Positions 1 through 10,697 of a stretch of 64,000 bases of DNA are shown in pieces; position 1 is the stretch's first letter; each line of letters begins with the position of its first letter. The notes below the pieces were generated by a model. The model searched no databases, was not told the origin of the DNA, and was given only the letters and a program-made list of their open reading frames with translations. The stretch comes from Rhexocercosporidium sp. MPI-PUGE-AT-0058 (Eukaryota; Ascomycota; Leotiomycetes; Helotiales), in contig JAGTJL010000001.1 in the NCBI GenBank assembly GCA_020746875.1, forward strand, positions 744,001 through 808,000, in the 5' to 3' direction. The translations under genes were made by a program, and so were the position numbers.

Positions 1-678
1 TTTATTTATCTATTTGTGTATCTGATTGGCTGGCTGGCTAGATGACAAGTGGATTTATGTTTGTGATGTGGATGTGATGTGATGTGATTCTAGACTTTTG
101 CTTGCCACTTGCGGGAATTACATGTTGTAAGGATAGGTACTGAAGAACAGCACCTCTAGTTGCCGATCTGCCGCTCCGTCGCCGTTGTCGTGAGTGACTC
201 TTGTCATCGGGGCAATTCCATTGCACGACATGCGGTAACTCTGCAACTTCCTTCCATTTACATCCCGCATATTGAACGAGTGAGCAATGAAAATTTGAAC
301 CTCGGTTGTGACTGAAATCGATTTTCTTGTGTTCATCAACCTTAATTTAGAGGTGTGTATGGGGAACACGGTCGCTGTCTGCAAGTCTCTATCGCGATAG
401 CTCGTGGTTCAACAAGCAATAAGAATCTGAATACTTATCCAAGCAAGTAGATCGCGAGAAAAGCATCCATGCATTACGCTTCACTAAGTAAGATATTTTT
501 GCTTCCTTTCTATAGTGCTACAATAACTCTCGTTCATCCCACACTCACGCCAACCACTCACACCTCGCTTCACTTCATTTCACTTCATCAGACAGACAAT
601 CATTGAACGACCTATCAATCAATCGCGTCAGCTTAAGGCCATGACTCCAATACTCATTTCTCCAGCAAGGGTTCAAAT
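1..678. other. Intergenic, 3' flank of SEC24
   Basis: No gene is supported here. The stretch lies downstream of the minus-strand SEC24 stop codon and probably holds its 3' UTR. A short GATGTG-type simple repeat sits at about 64-90. Short open frames exist on the minus strand (for example 118-384), but they show no recognisable domain and no splice-linked continuation. Confidence 0.5.
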
Positions 679-3610
679 CTAGCTCACCTTCTCTCTCAAG
701 GTCCCCATCCACTGCTGGAAGCTCATGCCCTGATCTGCCCGATCTTCCACCAACAGCGTCTGCGCCCACAACTTCAAGCTTGGGTCGCCATCCTCGCGGA
801 TCACGTAGAGATGCGGCACGATGATGCTGCCGACTCCTCGGGCTCGGTAATCTCGACTCTTCATGATGACAGCTCGGACACGCTCGTTGAAATCGTTGTC
901 GAGTTCTGGAAGCGTGCTTTTGCCGACCTTGAGCTTTGTTCTATCGCCGACATCAAACACATCGGCTAGGAGTTGCGGTACTGCGTCCCGGCCCACCCAG
1001 AGGAACTGAGTTTGCCCATCGTCGATCAAGTAAAGGCCGTATGGCGCCAAGCGTTCCGAGGAAAGGTTAAGAGGTGGGGGGAGGACGATCTGAGAGGTTT
1101 CGGGATCCGGAACGCCAGCGTTGTCAGGCATGTCGTGTAACGAGTAAAGGCGGGGGTAGATGTACTGCATCAATAGAGGGAGAGGGAGAGTCGACAACTG
1201 GCAGAGAGCGGCTGACCGAAGATCAGATGGTATTTGAGCCGATTTCCGGAGGCCAACGTTCTTGATTAGACCAAGGAATAGAACAGGCAAACCGCGAAGG
1301 TTAGCAGGGAATTGAAGTCCTCCGCCGCCAGAGTTGCCCCCTGCAAGTTCTTTCTTGAAAGTTTGAAGAAGCTCAATAAGCTTCGACTGGAGCGCTTCAC
1401 GTGCTGGTTCGAGACCACTGCTCAGAGCTCGTTCGACGGCCTTGTGGCTGAAGAAGGTTGTGATGGCGCACTGATCAGCTGATGCGTAAACATCCGCAAG
1501 ATTTGTGGTAGTAGGTAATGAGAGCGTCATAACTCGGATTCGTCGTTCTCCGTTGCTCGTAGTATGAAGAACAGCAGTTTGCATGCAGACGAAATTCTTC
1601 GTCAAGCTCTCGTCAATGGCAACCTCCACGACGTAGCTCTGGTCTCGAGGAAAAGCAGGGAAAGCACAGAGATCTGAGCTTCGGTTGAAAAAGTTGCCAT
1701 AGAAGGTGCTCATACGAAGACCAGTTGTAGCGCGGACGCGTAAAACCGCCTCGAGTCCGATTTCTGCTGAAAGGTAATCGCTGAACTCGGTAGCGAATTT
1801 GATGGCATCCTCGCTTCTTCCAGCATTCCACCCGGGGTAGAAATAAGTCTGTCCACCAGTGTATCTGGGGAGATTGCTGAGAGACGCCACATCTTGATAT
1901 TGAGATGAGAAGAGGAACATATCGATCGAGACTTGGTTCTTTGAGCACTCAACGGCAAAACTCTTGTAGAAACTGTTACCAGTCTGCAACAGAGCGCTTT
2001 CTTTAGAGGTCCCAAGCAATTTCTTGTCCTCTCGCATTTCGAGCTTGCCATATCCAACGTTTGGTAGGGAAGCTGTAATAACAACAATCTTGCCACCAAG
2101 AGGAGAAATGAGCTTGTGACCAGCCCTCAGCGCAGATCCCATACAAGATCCGTTGTTTTGATTCGACTGGAACATTGCTGGGAGAGTGGTGAGGAACTTC
2201 TCGACGCTCAATCGGCTTTCTGATAGAGGAACAAGTAGTTCTTGGGGAATTGGCAAGAATGGCTCATCGAGATCGCTTACAACGAGCATTTGAGTCTCGC
2301 CATTCTCGTCTGTATCTTTGGGAACAGCAAAGTAGTGTAAACTCGAATCAACAGCCATAAACCCAACACGGGTCCTTCTATCGGCGTTTGGCAGTCTGTT
2401 CAAGGAGTCCAAAATCGTTCGGGCACTGGTTGCCAAAAGACCACAGGAAACCGAGGCATAACTGACGTCGAACAAAAAGAGGTAGACAAGTGGTTGTGGA
2501 GGTCGAACCATGTACTCCTGTGGAGCTACAAATTCCACCACTGCGTGGTTCAACTCGGGTCTTTGCCATCGGTCAACACTCTTCTGGGCCGCTGCATCCC
2601 AATCGAAAGCCTGCGGCACATCATTTGTAAGGTTGCACATGTTACATCTCCATCTGTGTCCGTGGTCGAGAAATGTGACGTATGGATTGATGTATGACCG
2701 ACATCGTCGGCAACGGGAGATGACTTGATCTTGGACAATCGGCACTGGGTCGTCTACATCGTGGAGAGAAGTATATGGTTGGATGACCAAGGCAAATGGA
2801 AGCTTCGATTTCTTGAGGAGCGAGTGTGTAGTGGGGACAGCATTAAGTGTTGATCTGACAAATTTAGGAGGACAGTTTGCATCTGGCGAAGGGGTGACAC
2901 TCGACTGCATACAATTAGCACAACACTTTGCGATACTTCAAGCAACATACATTGAGAGGCAATATTATCGGTGGAGGTGGAAGGTCCAACTCTGCGACAT
3001 TGAAAGGTTGATTGAGCAGGTCCGTGGGATACAATTGGTTCAAGACTGCTGGTCGGGCAGCTGCTCCAGGCGGTTGGGGCGGTCCTGGCTGAGCTCCTGG
3101 CAGAGGTGGTTGTCCACCCATTCCCATTTGTCCCATTCCTTGAGTGATTCCAGCAACTCCTGGGGTTTGAGGTGCGCCGGGTCCTGGGTAGCCAGCGGCG
3201 GGGTTCTGATAACCTACACCGCCGCCGTATTGTGCGGGAGCATTGTAGCCTGGGTTTGCTGCTGCAGGATCAGGTCCTCCAACTGGCGCTCCATACTGTT
3301 GGGAACCGTATGTTGGAGTCTCTGGCTGAGCTTGATATCCACCATATGCTGGGCCTGGAGGTGGTTGAAAAGCAGGTCCGCCGCCCTGGGTCTGGCCTCC
3401 CAATGCCGAGTTCGCACCAGCTCCAAAATCATATGCTTGCGCCGCATAACCTCTCTTCTTCTTCTTGCCTCCGTCATGCTCAGGATATCCGGCAGGAGGA
3501 GGAGGGGACGTAGCTGGCGCACCAAAGCCTGCCTGAGAAGGGCTTTGCTCGGCGTATGGATCTTGGGGAGGGTAACCCTGAGGAGGGTATCCGTCTTGGG
3601 GCGCCGCCAT
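679..3610 (-). CDS. SEC24: COPII coat cargo-adaptor subunit Sec24
   Basis: Sec24 is the cargo-selecting subunit of the inner COPII coat; it partners with Sec23 and works in vesicle budding from the endoplasmic reticulum. The model has two exons, 3610..2951 and 2904..679, giving 961 aa. The 46-bp intron (2905..2950) begins GTATGT, has a CTAAT branch point and ends GCAG; removing it joins the [10 protein letters not shown] stretch to SSVTPSP in phase. Residues 1-215 are Pro/Gly/Gln/Tyr-rich, as in other Sec24 N-termini. The zinc finger is C285, C288, C307 and C310, followed by the vWA-like trunk, beta-barrel, helical and gelsolin-like regions. The C-terminus ends in a typical [17 protein letters not shown] stretch, so the protein looks complete. 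The length is close to that of known Sec24 proteins. It lies divergent from the small membrane-protein gene at 4280. Identification rests on recognising the family by eye. Confidence 0.95.
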
Positions 3611-4279
3611 ACTTGCTTAGAGCTAGACTTGATGTGGGTGACTGATCTCTAGCTGTAGCGATGCGCACAGTGCTCTCAGGAATTTGGTGTCCAAAATTGC
3701 TTGCCGTCTGAAGAGAGGGGAGGTTGAGATGTGTATCGTATCGTACCGTATCGTATCGCCTCGCTCAAGCTTAGATATACGGTGGTCTTAACGTTAGTCC
3801 AGGGAACACGTTGCGGGATCTCCAGGCAGACAATTGTGAGGGATCAGAGCTTCAGCAATCCTGAGAAAATTGCGGATTGTCGAGCTGTTGATTCATGACA
3901 CGAGGGCGTGTGAGATGTGAAGGTGATGGTAAGTGGTTGGTGGTTGGTGGTGAAGGCAGAGGTGAGGGAAGTTGATCCTGGCCCTGCAGTTCCAACATCC
4001 CCACGTTGGCTGGAAATCTGGCTGCTCCAATCGGTTGAGTCACGTGCAGTGGCTAAGTCCCGGCCCAGGCTGAGCTGTGGATCTTCAGCCGCAGTGGCTT
4101 CGCCCGCCTTCACATGGGACGACTGAAAGTGAGATCTCGAAATCTTTGTGAAACTCGACCTCCACCTCCATCGGATTCACCAAAAACTCAAGCAGCATAG
4201 TTGTCTCTTCTGAGAAGCGGTATATCTTGAGGAAAGATACCACAAGATCACTTCTTTTCGCACAGTCACTATCGCAAAC
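3611..4279. promoter_or_regulatory. Shared divergent promoter region
   Basis: This 669-bp gap separates the divergent starts of SEC24 (minus, 3610) and the small membrane-protein gene (plus, 4280), so it should hold both promoters. A short TATCG/TACCG simple repeat occurs at about 3730-3765. I cannot place a convincing TATA box, and the open frames here (for example 3844-4126) look like chance. Confidence 0.4.
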
Positions 4280-4723
4280 ATGGCTTGGGGACGCTCTTCA
4301 ATTCCCAAACCTCCTCCACCTCCTAAATCAGCTCTTAGGTAGTCCTCCCTTTTATTTCCTGGTACCATTGTTACAAGCTGGACTGACACAGCCTACAGTA
4401 AACTTCTCCCTCTTTTCATCCTATTCATCGTTCTTGGCGGCTTCGCTTTCGTGGGGTACCATGTCTACCTGATAGTATGCAACGTTCAAACCGCCACCAA
4501 TGAGAAGATGGAGAAGAAGAACGTAGTGTTCACCAAAGATGGCATGAAGGTTGGCGTGAAGGAGCTACGCAACGAGAATTACGTGGACAAGACACAGAGC
4601 TTCATGGTGAAGGCGTGGAATTTGAGCACATGGCCCGAGTACAAGAGCAAGCTATGGAACAAGGATGCACCTATCAACCAGGTTGAGCCAAGGAAACCGT
4701 ACGCTTTGGACATTCAATCTTGA
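4280..4723 (+). CDS. Small single-pass membrane protein, function unknown
   Basis: The model has two exons, 4280..4338 and 4399..4723, giving 127 aa. Without splicing, the frame opened by the ATG at 4280 stops immediately at TAG (4340). The 60-bp intron begins GTAGTC and ends CCTACAG, and only this acceptor restores the long frame. The N-terminus is short and Pro-rich (PKPPPPP). A single hydrophobic segment follows at about residues 23-45 (LLPLFILFIVLGGFAFVGYH). After it comes a hydrophilic, Lys-rich domain of about 80 residues that contains TATNEKMEKKNVVF and NLSTWPEYKSKLWN. No secretion-type cleavage site is obvious, so it looks like a tail-out anchored protein. I do not recognise a named family; it has the look of a conserved fungal hypothetical protein. 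The GTAGTC donor is weaker than the others in this window. Confidence 0.75.
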
Positions 4724-5486
4724 CCCTTTGGCTGTTGCCGCTGTGGCCGCTGTGGTCGGCAATATCATTCAGAATAAATGCTAATATTTCGGCTCTGTAG
4801 ATTCTCCCGTCATGCCTCATCAACGTAAACGAAGGACAGGTTCTTGGTCTCCGATACTTCTACCATCTCTCTACGGTACCCAGCCGAGTTCATTCCTTAT
4901 ATGCAAGCAGCGTATTTTTGTTCGAGTCAAATAGATGTGTGATCGGCGCATCACTTCAGCACAACTGTGTTCTATAAGTCGGAGCTGGGTAGGTCATTTT
5001 CTGGTTACGGACAGGAGCTCTTCAGCAGATATCTGCTGCTTTATGATTGAGATTATACAGGTACCGTGGTCGCAAGGATTTTCAAATAAACTTCGGTTGT
5101 CTTGGGGCTGGCAGACCCGGTTATGATTGCATGGTTGGGCTAGCAAAAAGGGAGTTCCTTGATGTGAAGCCGTTTCTTATCCTGTTAGAATTGATGAATG
5201 TATTATTTCAGTTTATCTGATGTCCTTCTGCTGAAACGACGGCTTCGCAGGCAATCATTCAGGGAAACCTGCTTTCGAAGATGTTTAATTTGTGCTTGTA
5301 ACTGCCACAAAATAGTGAGTTTACGCTTCGGAACTATCAGGGAGCAATTCATCTTTTCGTAATACAAAACCCTTGAGTACCCTCATCAAGGATACTCAGT
5401 AAGCACTACTTCCGTCTCTATCATCCTTCCTTACACGAGTTCTAAAAAGGACACCCAAACTCCAATACCGAACAGCAACTCATCCC
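4724..5486. other. Intergenic, convergent 3' flanks
   Basis: This is a tail-to-tail gap between the membrane-protein gene (plus) and NIF3 (minus). I see no coding signal, RNA gene or repeat here. It presumably holds both 3' UTRs and terminators. Confidence 0.5.
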
Positions 5487-6629
5487 TTACCACTCGCCTG
5501 CTGTGACTACCCGATATGGATCCCTATCAAACTCACTAACATCTATACGGAAAGCTTCATCGCCACCTAATTCCTGAGCGACCATACCCCGTAGGGCAGG
5601 CATCATTCTTTGCTCTAAGAACGCCCTTTCACTGTTACTATGAAAAGCTGTAACAACACAACGTCCAGCCTCTATCGCAGCCAGTGCCTCGTGGTGACTC
5701 AGTTCGCCTGTGAACAGTAGATCGACATCGAGGCCGTTGAGCATGGATCCTCCAGAGCCGGCACAGATGCCTACAGTCTTGATCTGGATCTTAGATTGCT
5801 CGCCAGCGTCAACCGTTTGGGGAGTAGCAACTGACACGGATACACCATTCGAGGTGTCTCGAGTTCTCCTCGTAGAGAGACCCTCCATTATGCGTTCAAC
5901 CAGGACACTGAGAGTCTGCGGGTGGGCGAATGTCACGATACGGCCATAGCCTGCAGAGGAGAATTTTGTGTGCAGATCTTGAAGATTGGGGACTGGGTTG
6001 ATGATCCTTCTGGTGTGGGATTCCAAGCTGGCCGTTTTTGCTATTGCGGTATGTCCCGTGACTATATCGGCTAGCCAGTCATTTAAGCCTTCTGGAGCGG
6101 CATCGACAGCTGTGTGAGGACTGTAGACACTAATCCCCTCCGATGCGAGACGGAGGAGAGAATTTTGTTGGGTGTTGGCGAGAGTGAGAGATTTTAGAGG
6201 GCGGAAGATGATTGGATCTGGGGTTCGATGTCAGTCATGTGCTGTCAAACATATCGGTGGTCATGAATCAGCTTACGGTAACTGATGACGACAGAATGTT
6301 TTCCTTTAATGGCTTCGTCTGCTACGGCTTTGGTGAGGTCGATTGTTAGGAGTGCGGACTTGGACAGTTTGGAGTCCGACCTGGAAGGTGCTTCCAGGAG
6401 GACTTTACTGATTTTAGTTTTCTCTTTAAGTAGCATGGGGATATGGAAGACAAACGGCCCGTATTGTCAAAGCTTTTGTCTGCCAAAGCTTCTGGGTATC
6501 TACAAATGCACAATTCAGAATTGACCCAGATATTTGAGGTGCTCAAAGCGAGGTTAGGACTTACAGCTTTCTCATTGCTCCAACTACGGCCTTGGTGAAG
6601 GGTGAGGATGTTATGGCTGGAGAAGACAT
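5487..6629 (-). CDS. NIF3: NIF3 family metal-binding protein (GTP cyclohydrolase I type 2/NIF3)
   Basis: The NIF3 (NGG1-interacting factor 3) family is a widely conserved dinuclear-metal protein of uncertain biochemical role. The model has four exons: 6629..6565, 6499..6456, 6402..6277 and 6217..5487, giving 321 aa. All phases agree. The introns begin GTAAGT, GTTTGT and GTAAGC; the GTTTGT donor is the weakest. The spliced protein carries the family blocks in order: YPEALADKSFDNTGLLLEAP (about residues 22-42), LLTIDLTKAVADEA, a VVISYHPIIFRPLKSLT block with the first metal-binding His, GISVYSPHTAVDAAPEG, then GICAGSGGSMLNGLDVDLLF and TGELSHHEALAA near the C-terminus with the second metal-binding residues. 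The start was chosen at 6629 because the ATG leads straight into the conserved FTKAVVGAMRKL segment. A longer N-terminus cannot be excluded. It points away from the BolA gene at 8969; see findings for the conserved pairing. Confidence 0.93.
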
Positions 6630-7446
6630 AGTTGGTATCGTGGAAAGGGATCTTCGGAAAACTCTTTGCGCATTCATTACAACACAATTGCACAGCTTCA
6701 GAGATGATGTTGACAGAAGCCTTGTTTGCTAGAGGTCGCATAGGTTTACCGATGTCTCGCCTGGAGCTGCCTTTAGGTTAGCGCAGGATGACTAATCTGT
6801 ACATCTTAGGTCCAGGTGTTGTTTTGACTTTCAACATCTGATCTGGTCCAGTGAAAATATTTTTCTCATTTACCAAGGAATCTTTTCTGCGTAGGTGACC
6901 TATGGCTCAAGCCACATCTCAATATTCATCCTCCTTAGATATGCGTTTACCGCTTCCAGCTTCGTCAACGAGCCGATTCCCCTTTCGGGTCAGATCTCAC
7001 AAAATACGGTTCTACATTTCGGTTGGATCACAATCCGATGGAAGGTTACGAGCCAGTGCTCCACGTCTACTCAGATCCGTGAGATCTGATTACGTTAAGC
7101 AGAGGCGTTGGAGCGGGTATTCGTAATGCTTCGCGGCCGCTACGGTGATATTTCGAGATTTATCGGCGCAGCCTCACCATACCATAAGCACCTGCCACTG
7201 CCAAGCTACAAGAGGCTGATCTGCCTCTAAACTTTGCATCTTGCACCCAAGTAGCTGGATATGATCGTCGAGTATATAGTATGTAGTTGGTGGTGATGAT
7301 GCACTTCACTTGTGCCGCATTATTACATCGTTCATCATCACCCAGTCTCCTTATAACGAGTATCCTTTCTACTTCCTTTCGTTTGGCTTCAGTTTCTTCG
7401 TTCCGTTTGTTATTTCAATTTTGTTTAACTCTCTATCCAAATCAAT
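6630..7446. promoter_or_regulatory. Divergent promoter region between NIF3 and the SGNH hydrolase
   Basis: This 817-bp stretch lies between divergent starts. The part nearest 7270-7440 is pyrimidine-rich just before the hydrolase ATG, which is common in fungal 5' UTRs. A GAGTATATAG motif near 7270 could be TATA-like. The open frames at 6895-7126 have no features and were judged to be chance. Confidence 0.35.
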
Positions 7447-8600
7447 ATGACATCATTGCTCCAAGTCTCAGCGCTGCTAGCGCTCTTCGGCTTCGTTACT
7501 AGTACGCCTATTCGTGCTGAGAACAAATCCGAAGCATGTGTTTTCAGCCTTCCATCATCGTACGCTGCTCTTGGAGATAGCTTCGCTGCTGGGCTCGGCT
7601 CTGGCTTTTCTGTCGACGATGATAGTATGCAAATCTACAATTATTTCTCTTGGCGCAACATTAATATCCTTCAGTCAAATGCCAACGTCAAAATGGCTCA
7701 TACCCATCTCAATTATTCGAGCTCAATCCATTCAATGGAAACCCTTCGGCATTTGACTTTGTTGCCTGCTCTGGCGATGAGCTTGATGACATTGATGTCC
7801 AAGTAGCGAAGCTAGCGCATAAGAGGTTCGACCTCATCACATTGACCATCAGTGGTAATGACTTTGGATTCGGCGATATTGCAGTATGCTGTACTAGTTG
7901 CTTTTTCCCCTATTTCAATACTAACTTACATTCTCAGGATGCATGTGTCTACCAGACTCGCTCACCTAACATCACAAACCCACAAGCAGTCTGCGATGCA
8001 GCTTTCGCCATCGGTGAAGCGCAGGTGGCCAACAAATCCATCTGGGACAAATTTGATCAGAAGCTCTCACTCATCAAATCTTCAATCCTCAATAATGGCG
8101 GCCGGATTTTCGTCACAGGCTACGCCAAATTCTTCGCTACCCCAATCGAAGGTGATGCATGCGACTCCATCTCATTCTTCCCCATCCCTCAGCTATCAGC
8201 CCTAAACATGACCGCGGCCAATAGACGCCGCGCCAACGCCATCACCGTGGCAGTTAATCACGGTATCAAGAGATCCGTCGCCAGGAGTGGCTCCGATGTC
8301 CAGTTCGTCGATTTCGACAAATTGTATGAAGGACGCAGGTTCTGCGAGGCGAAGAATGCAGATGATCCTATTGGAGCAAATAATCCCAATGTCTTCTTTA
8401 ATGATCTAACGACGGTATTGGCGGTCCCTGGTGCTGCGGATGTTGCGAAGCAAACGCCGGGGCTGAAGGTGGATATTACGGATGCGTTGCAGCAAAGCTC
8501 CGTTTTTCATCCGAAGATTGGAGCGCACCGAATTTTGGCTGTGGAGTTGAACTTTAGAATTTTGCTTGATACTGCCATTCTAGTAAAGTTGTACGTTTAG
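7447..8600 (+). CDS. Secreted SGNH/GDSL-type hydrolase (esterase/lipase-like)
   Basis: The model has three exons, 7447..7624, 7675..7883 and 7938..8600, giving 349 aa. Both introns are short (50 and 54 bp). The second has a perfect TACTAAC branch point and is stop-free, so it could be misread as coding. The N-terminus is a signal peptide (LLQVSALLALFGFVTS). Block I is ALGDSFAAG with catalytic Ser45. Removing intron 1 restores CQRQNGSYPSQL, typical of fungal members. Block III is TISGNDFGFG with Asn121. The last block contains SVFHPKIGAHR near the C-terminus, which should supply the catalytic His. Several N-glycosylation sequons are present. The enzyme is expected to be extracellular and to act on esters or acylated polymers; the substrate cannot be told. 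It sits between NIF3 and the BolA gene. Confidence 0.88.
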
Positions 8601-8968
8601 ACTAGGCTCGGAAAGATCGTTCTATCGACATTAGAAGTCTTGGAGTATGTTGGAGTTCTGGGCAGGGCAAGAGTGTTGACGATGAGGAGCTTTAGGTACG
8701 TAAGCAAATGTTAATATTTAAGCTACATGAACGTTTGTAATAGAAAACCGAAGACTCAATCTGCAGAGATAACAAACTTCACAAGTATCTGCTATGGATT
8801 GTCGACTTCCGCGTGAATTCGTAAACAAATCAATTCAAAGGCTGCCCCAAAAGAGCCAAGCGAAGCGGCCGCGTCCCTCCCAAAAGTTGCGATTTCGGAT
8901 GTTGATTTCAAAGACTATCTCGACGCGCTGCACCACCACAATTGAGAATCGCATATCCAGAGAGAGCC
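8601..8968. promoter_or_regulatory. Intergenic, 3' flank of hydrolase and BolA promoter
   Basis: This 368-bp stretch lies between two plus-strand genes. It should hold the 3' end of the hydrolase transcript and the promoter and 5' UTR of the BolA gene. No distinct motif could be placed with confidence. Confidence 0.35.
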
Positions 8969-9442
8969 ATGGCAGAGACAGCAGGCGTTACGCAGGAGTT
9001 GCTGAAGGAGAAGATCCTTCAAAGTTTAGGAGCAGTACATGTCGAAATCGAGGACATGTCTGGTAAGGACCCCGCCATAATACCCCTCCATCCAGGTTTC
9101 CCCATCCTTTGCATCTACACGCCGCCATTGATCTCTTTGCGGCCGGATACCATGTTGAACATTGGTTTTTGTACATAGGATGAAGCTAATTTTAAATGAT
9201 TAGGCGGCTGCGGACAAGCCTACTCAGCTATAATCGTGTCACCACTTTTCGAGAAGAAGACAACGCTTGCTAGACATCGACTTGTTAATACGGCGCTGAA
9301 GACGGAGGTTGCTGCTATTCATGCTTGGACGCCGAAGTGTTACACGCCGGAACAGTGGGAGAAGGCCGTGGCGCAGGGGAAGAGTGCTGTTGCGCCTGGG
9401 AAGGAGACTACAGGGGAGGTGGTTAGTGGGACGACTGCTTGA
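8969..9442 (+). CDS. BOL2: BolA-like iron-sulfur regulator (Fra2/Bol2 type)
   Basis: The model has two exons, 8969..9062 and 9204..9442, giving 110 aa. The 141-bp intron begins GTAAGG and ends GATTAG; joining gives [11 protein letters not shown] in phase. BolA-like Fra2/Bol2 proteins pair with monothiol glutaredoxins in the cytosol, bind a shared [2Fe-2S] cluster and report iron status. The protein ends in [10 protein letters not shown], close to the yeast Fra2 KCYTEEEW segment. The expected cluster ligands are both present: Cys34 in GGCGQ and His71 in AAIHAW. They are 37 residues apart, the spacing I recall for yeast Fra2 C66/H103. [10 protein letters not shown] helix precedes the His. The ATG at 8969 gives a short N-terminus without a mitochondrial presequence, which supports a cytosolic/nuclear member rather than a mitochondrial one. 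Confidence 0.93.
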
Positions 9443-10697
9443 GGGATTGATGGGTAGTCGGCATGAATTCTGGATTATATCGAGGTTGTGGCAAAGGAAG
9501 GCGAGGTCAAGGATGGGGTTTGAGGAGTTAAGGGTTGGGAAATTTAAGATACCAGGGGAATATGGTGGCTATGTGAGGGCTTCGGTGGCGTGGAGAAGGC
9601 TGGCAAGGAATAGTTGTTACTCCACCATATGGGCACGATGTCAACACAAAACATTGCGGCGAAGCTTTGAGGATACAAGCTATGAAGTGGAAGACAAATA
9701 AAGGCGTTTGATTCCTAGAGCTTGTAGGCGCGTCAAGAGTAAAATAAGACACCTCCCACCCGATTTCATCCATGGTGCTTCAAGCTTGGCAAGGTTATGA
9801 ACTCCGGCCAAGATATTTCGCCTATCTATGTCACAATTGACAATCTGACAATCACTTCGTCTGGCTCTCCTTGCTATGCTGTGGCCACGTCCTTCCTCTG
9901 GACGCTTGAGACTCCTCGCATGCTCCACTCATACAGTCCCCCTAGCACTTCCGAATGAGGTCACTAACAGCAATTATTTCGATTTTTAGATGGTTTTGCT
10001 ATGGGTGTACTGATGTTGGATTTCTCGAGCAGCTTAGGTATGCTTCTGAGTCAAATCAAGTCGTTTTGCTCATACGTTGAGCAACAAGACTGAAAACTGC
10101 CACTGAGGACATGAATAGCACTATGTTGTAAAACTAGTAGCGGTCAACAATATATCCGAGGAAAGGAGAAGTTACACTTACTGCACCTCTTGAATATGCA
10201 CTCTCTTCAGCATCTGTACGAGCTTCGACGAAGAGTCGACGGAGGTTTGGAAGGTTTGCCTTTGAAGAAGCGATTAGACTCATGATGATCGATGAATGTG
10301 AAAAGGGGTAGTATCTCCTTACCATTTACTTGACTGCAGATATACTTCAGTGACCCGTTGTTTCAAGTCCCATGTATTTGGCAGGGAAATGCAGGTGAAG
10401 TCTGTGGTTGCCCCCTTGTTCTCCACGATCACTAGCGCCGAATCGTGAGACCAGAAGCACAGAAGGCTGAAGCTGTCAATAGTCGAAGAGCACATCAACC
10501 TCCACTCTCCACAACCACGATCCTCCAACACACTCTGGGCGCATATCTTCGAACCACATCTTTGAACCACATCTTCGACCTCAAGACCAAGCATAGCAAA
10601 GTTGTACTAGCGATTTGCACAAAGCTGCCGCCTCACCGTACAATCAGGACAGCCGGGAGCATATGAGGGGCACCTCAAATCGCCATCTGTGTGAGCG
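9443..10697. other. Intergenic, BolA 3' flank and AP-1 beta promoter
   Basis: This 1.25-kb stretch lies between two plus-strand genes. Open frames such as 9309-9701 and 9680-9928 run over the BolA end or are featureless. No tRNA, repeat or conserved domain was seen. The final 250 bases probably include the AP-1 beta 5' UTR. Confidence 0.4.

Noticed and set aside
2783..3652. 289-codon plus-strand frame
   Set aside because: It is the antisense shadow of the Pro/Gly-rich SEC24 N-terminus and crosses its intron.
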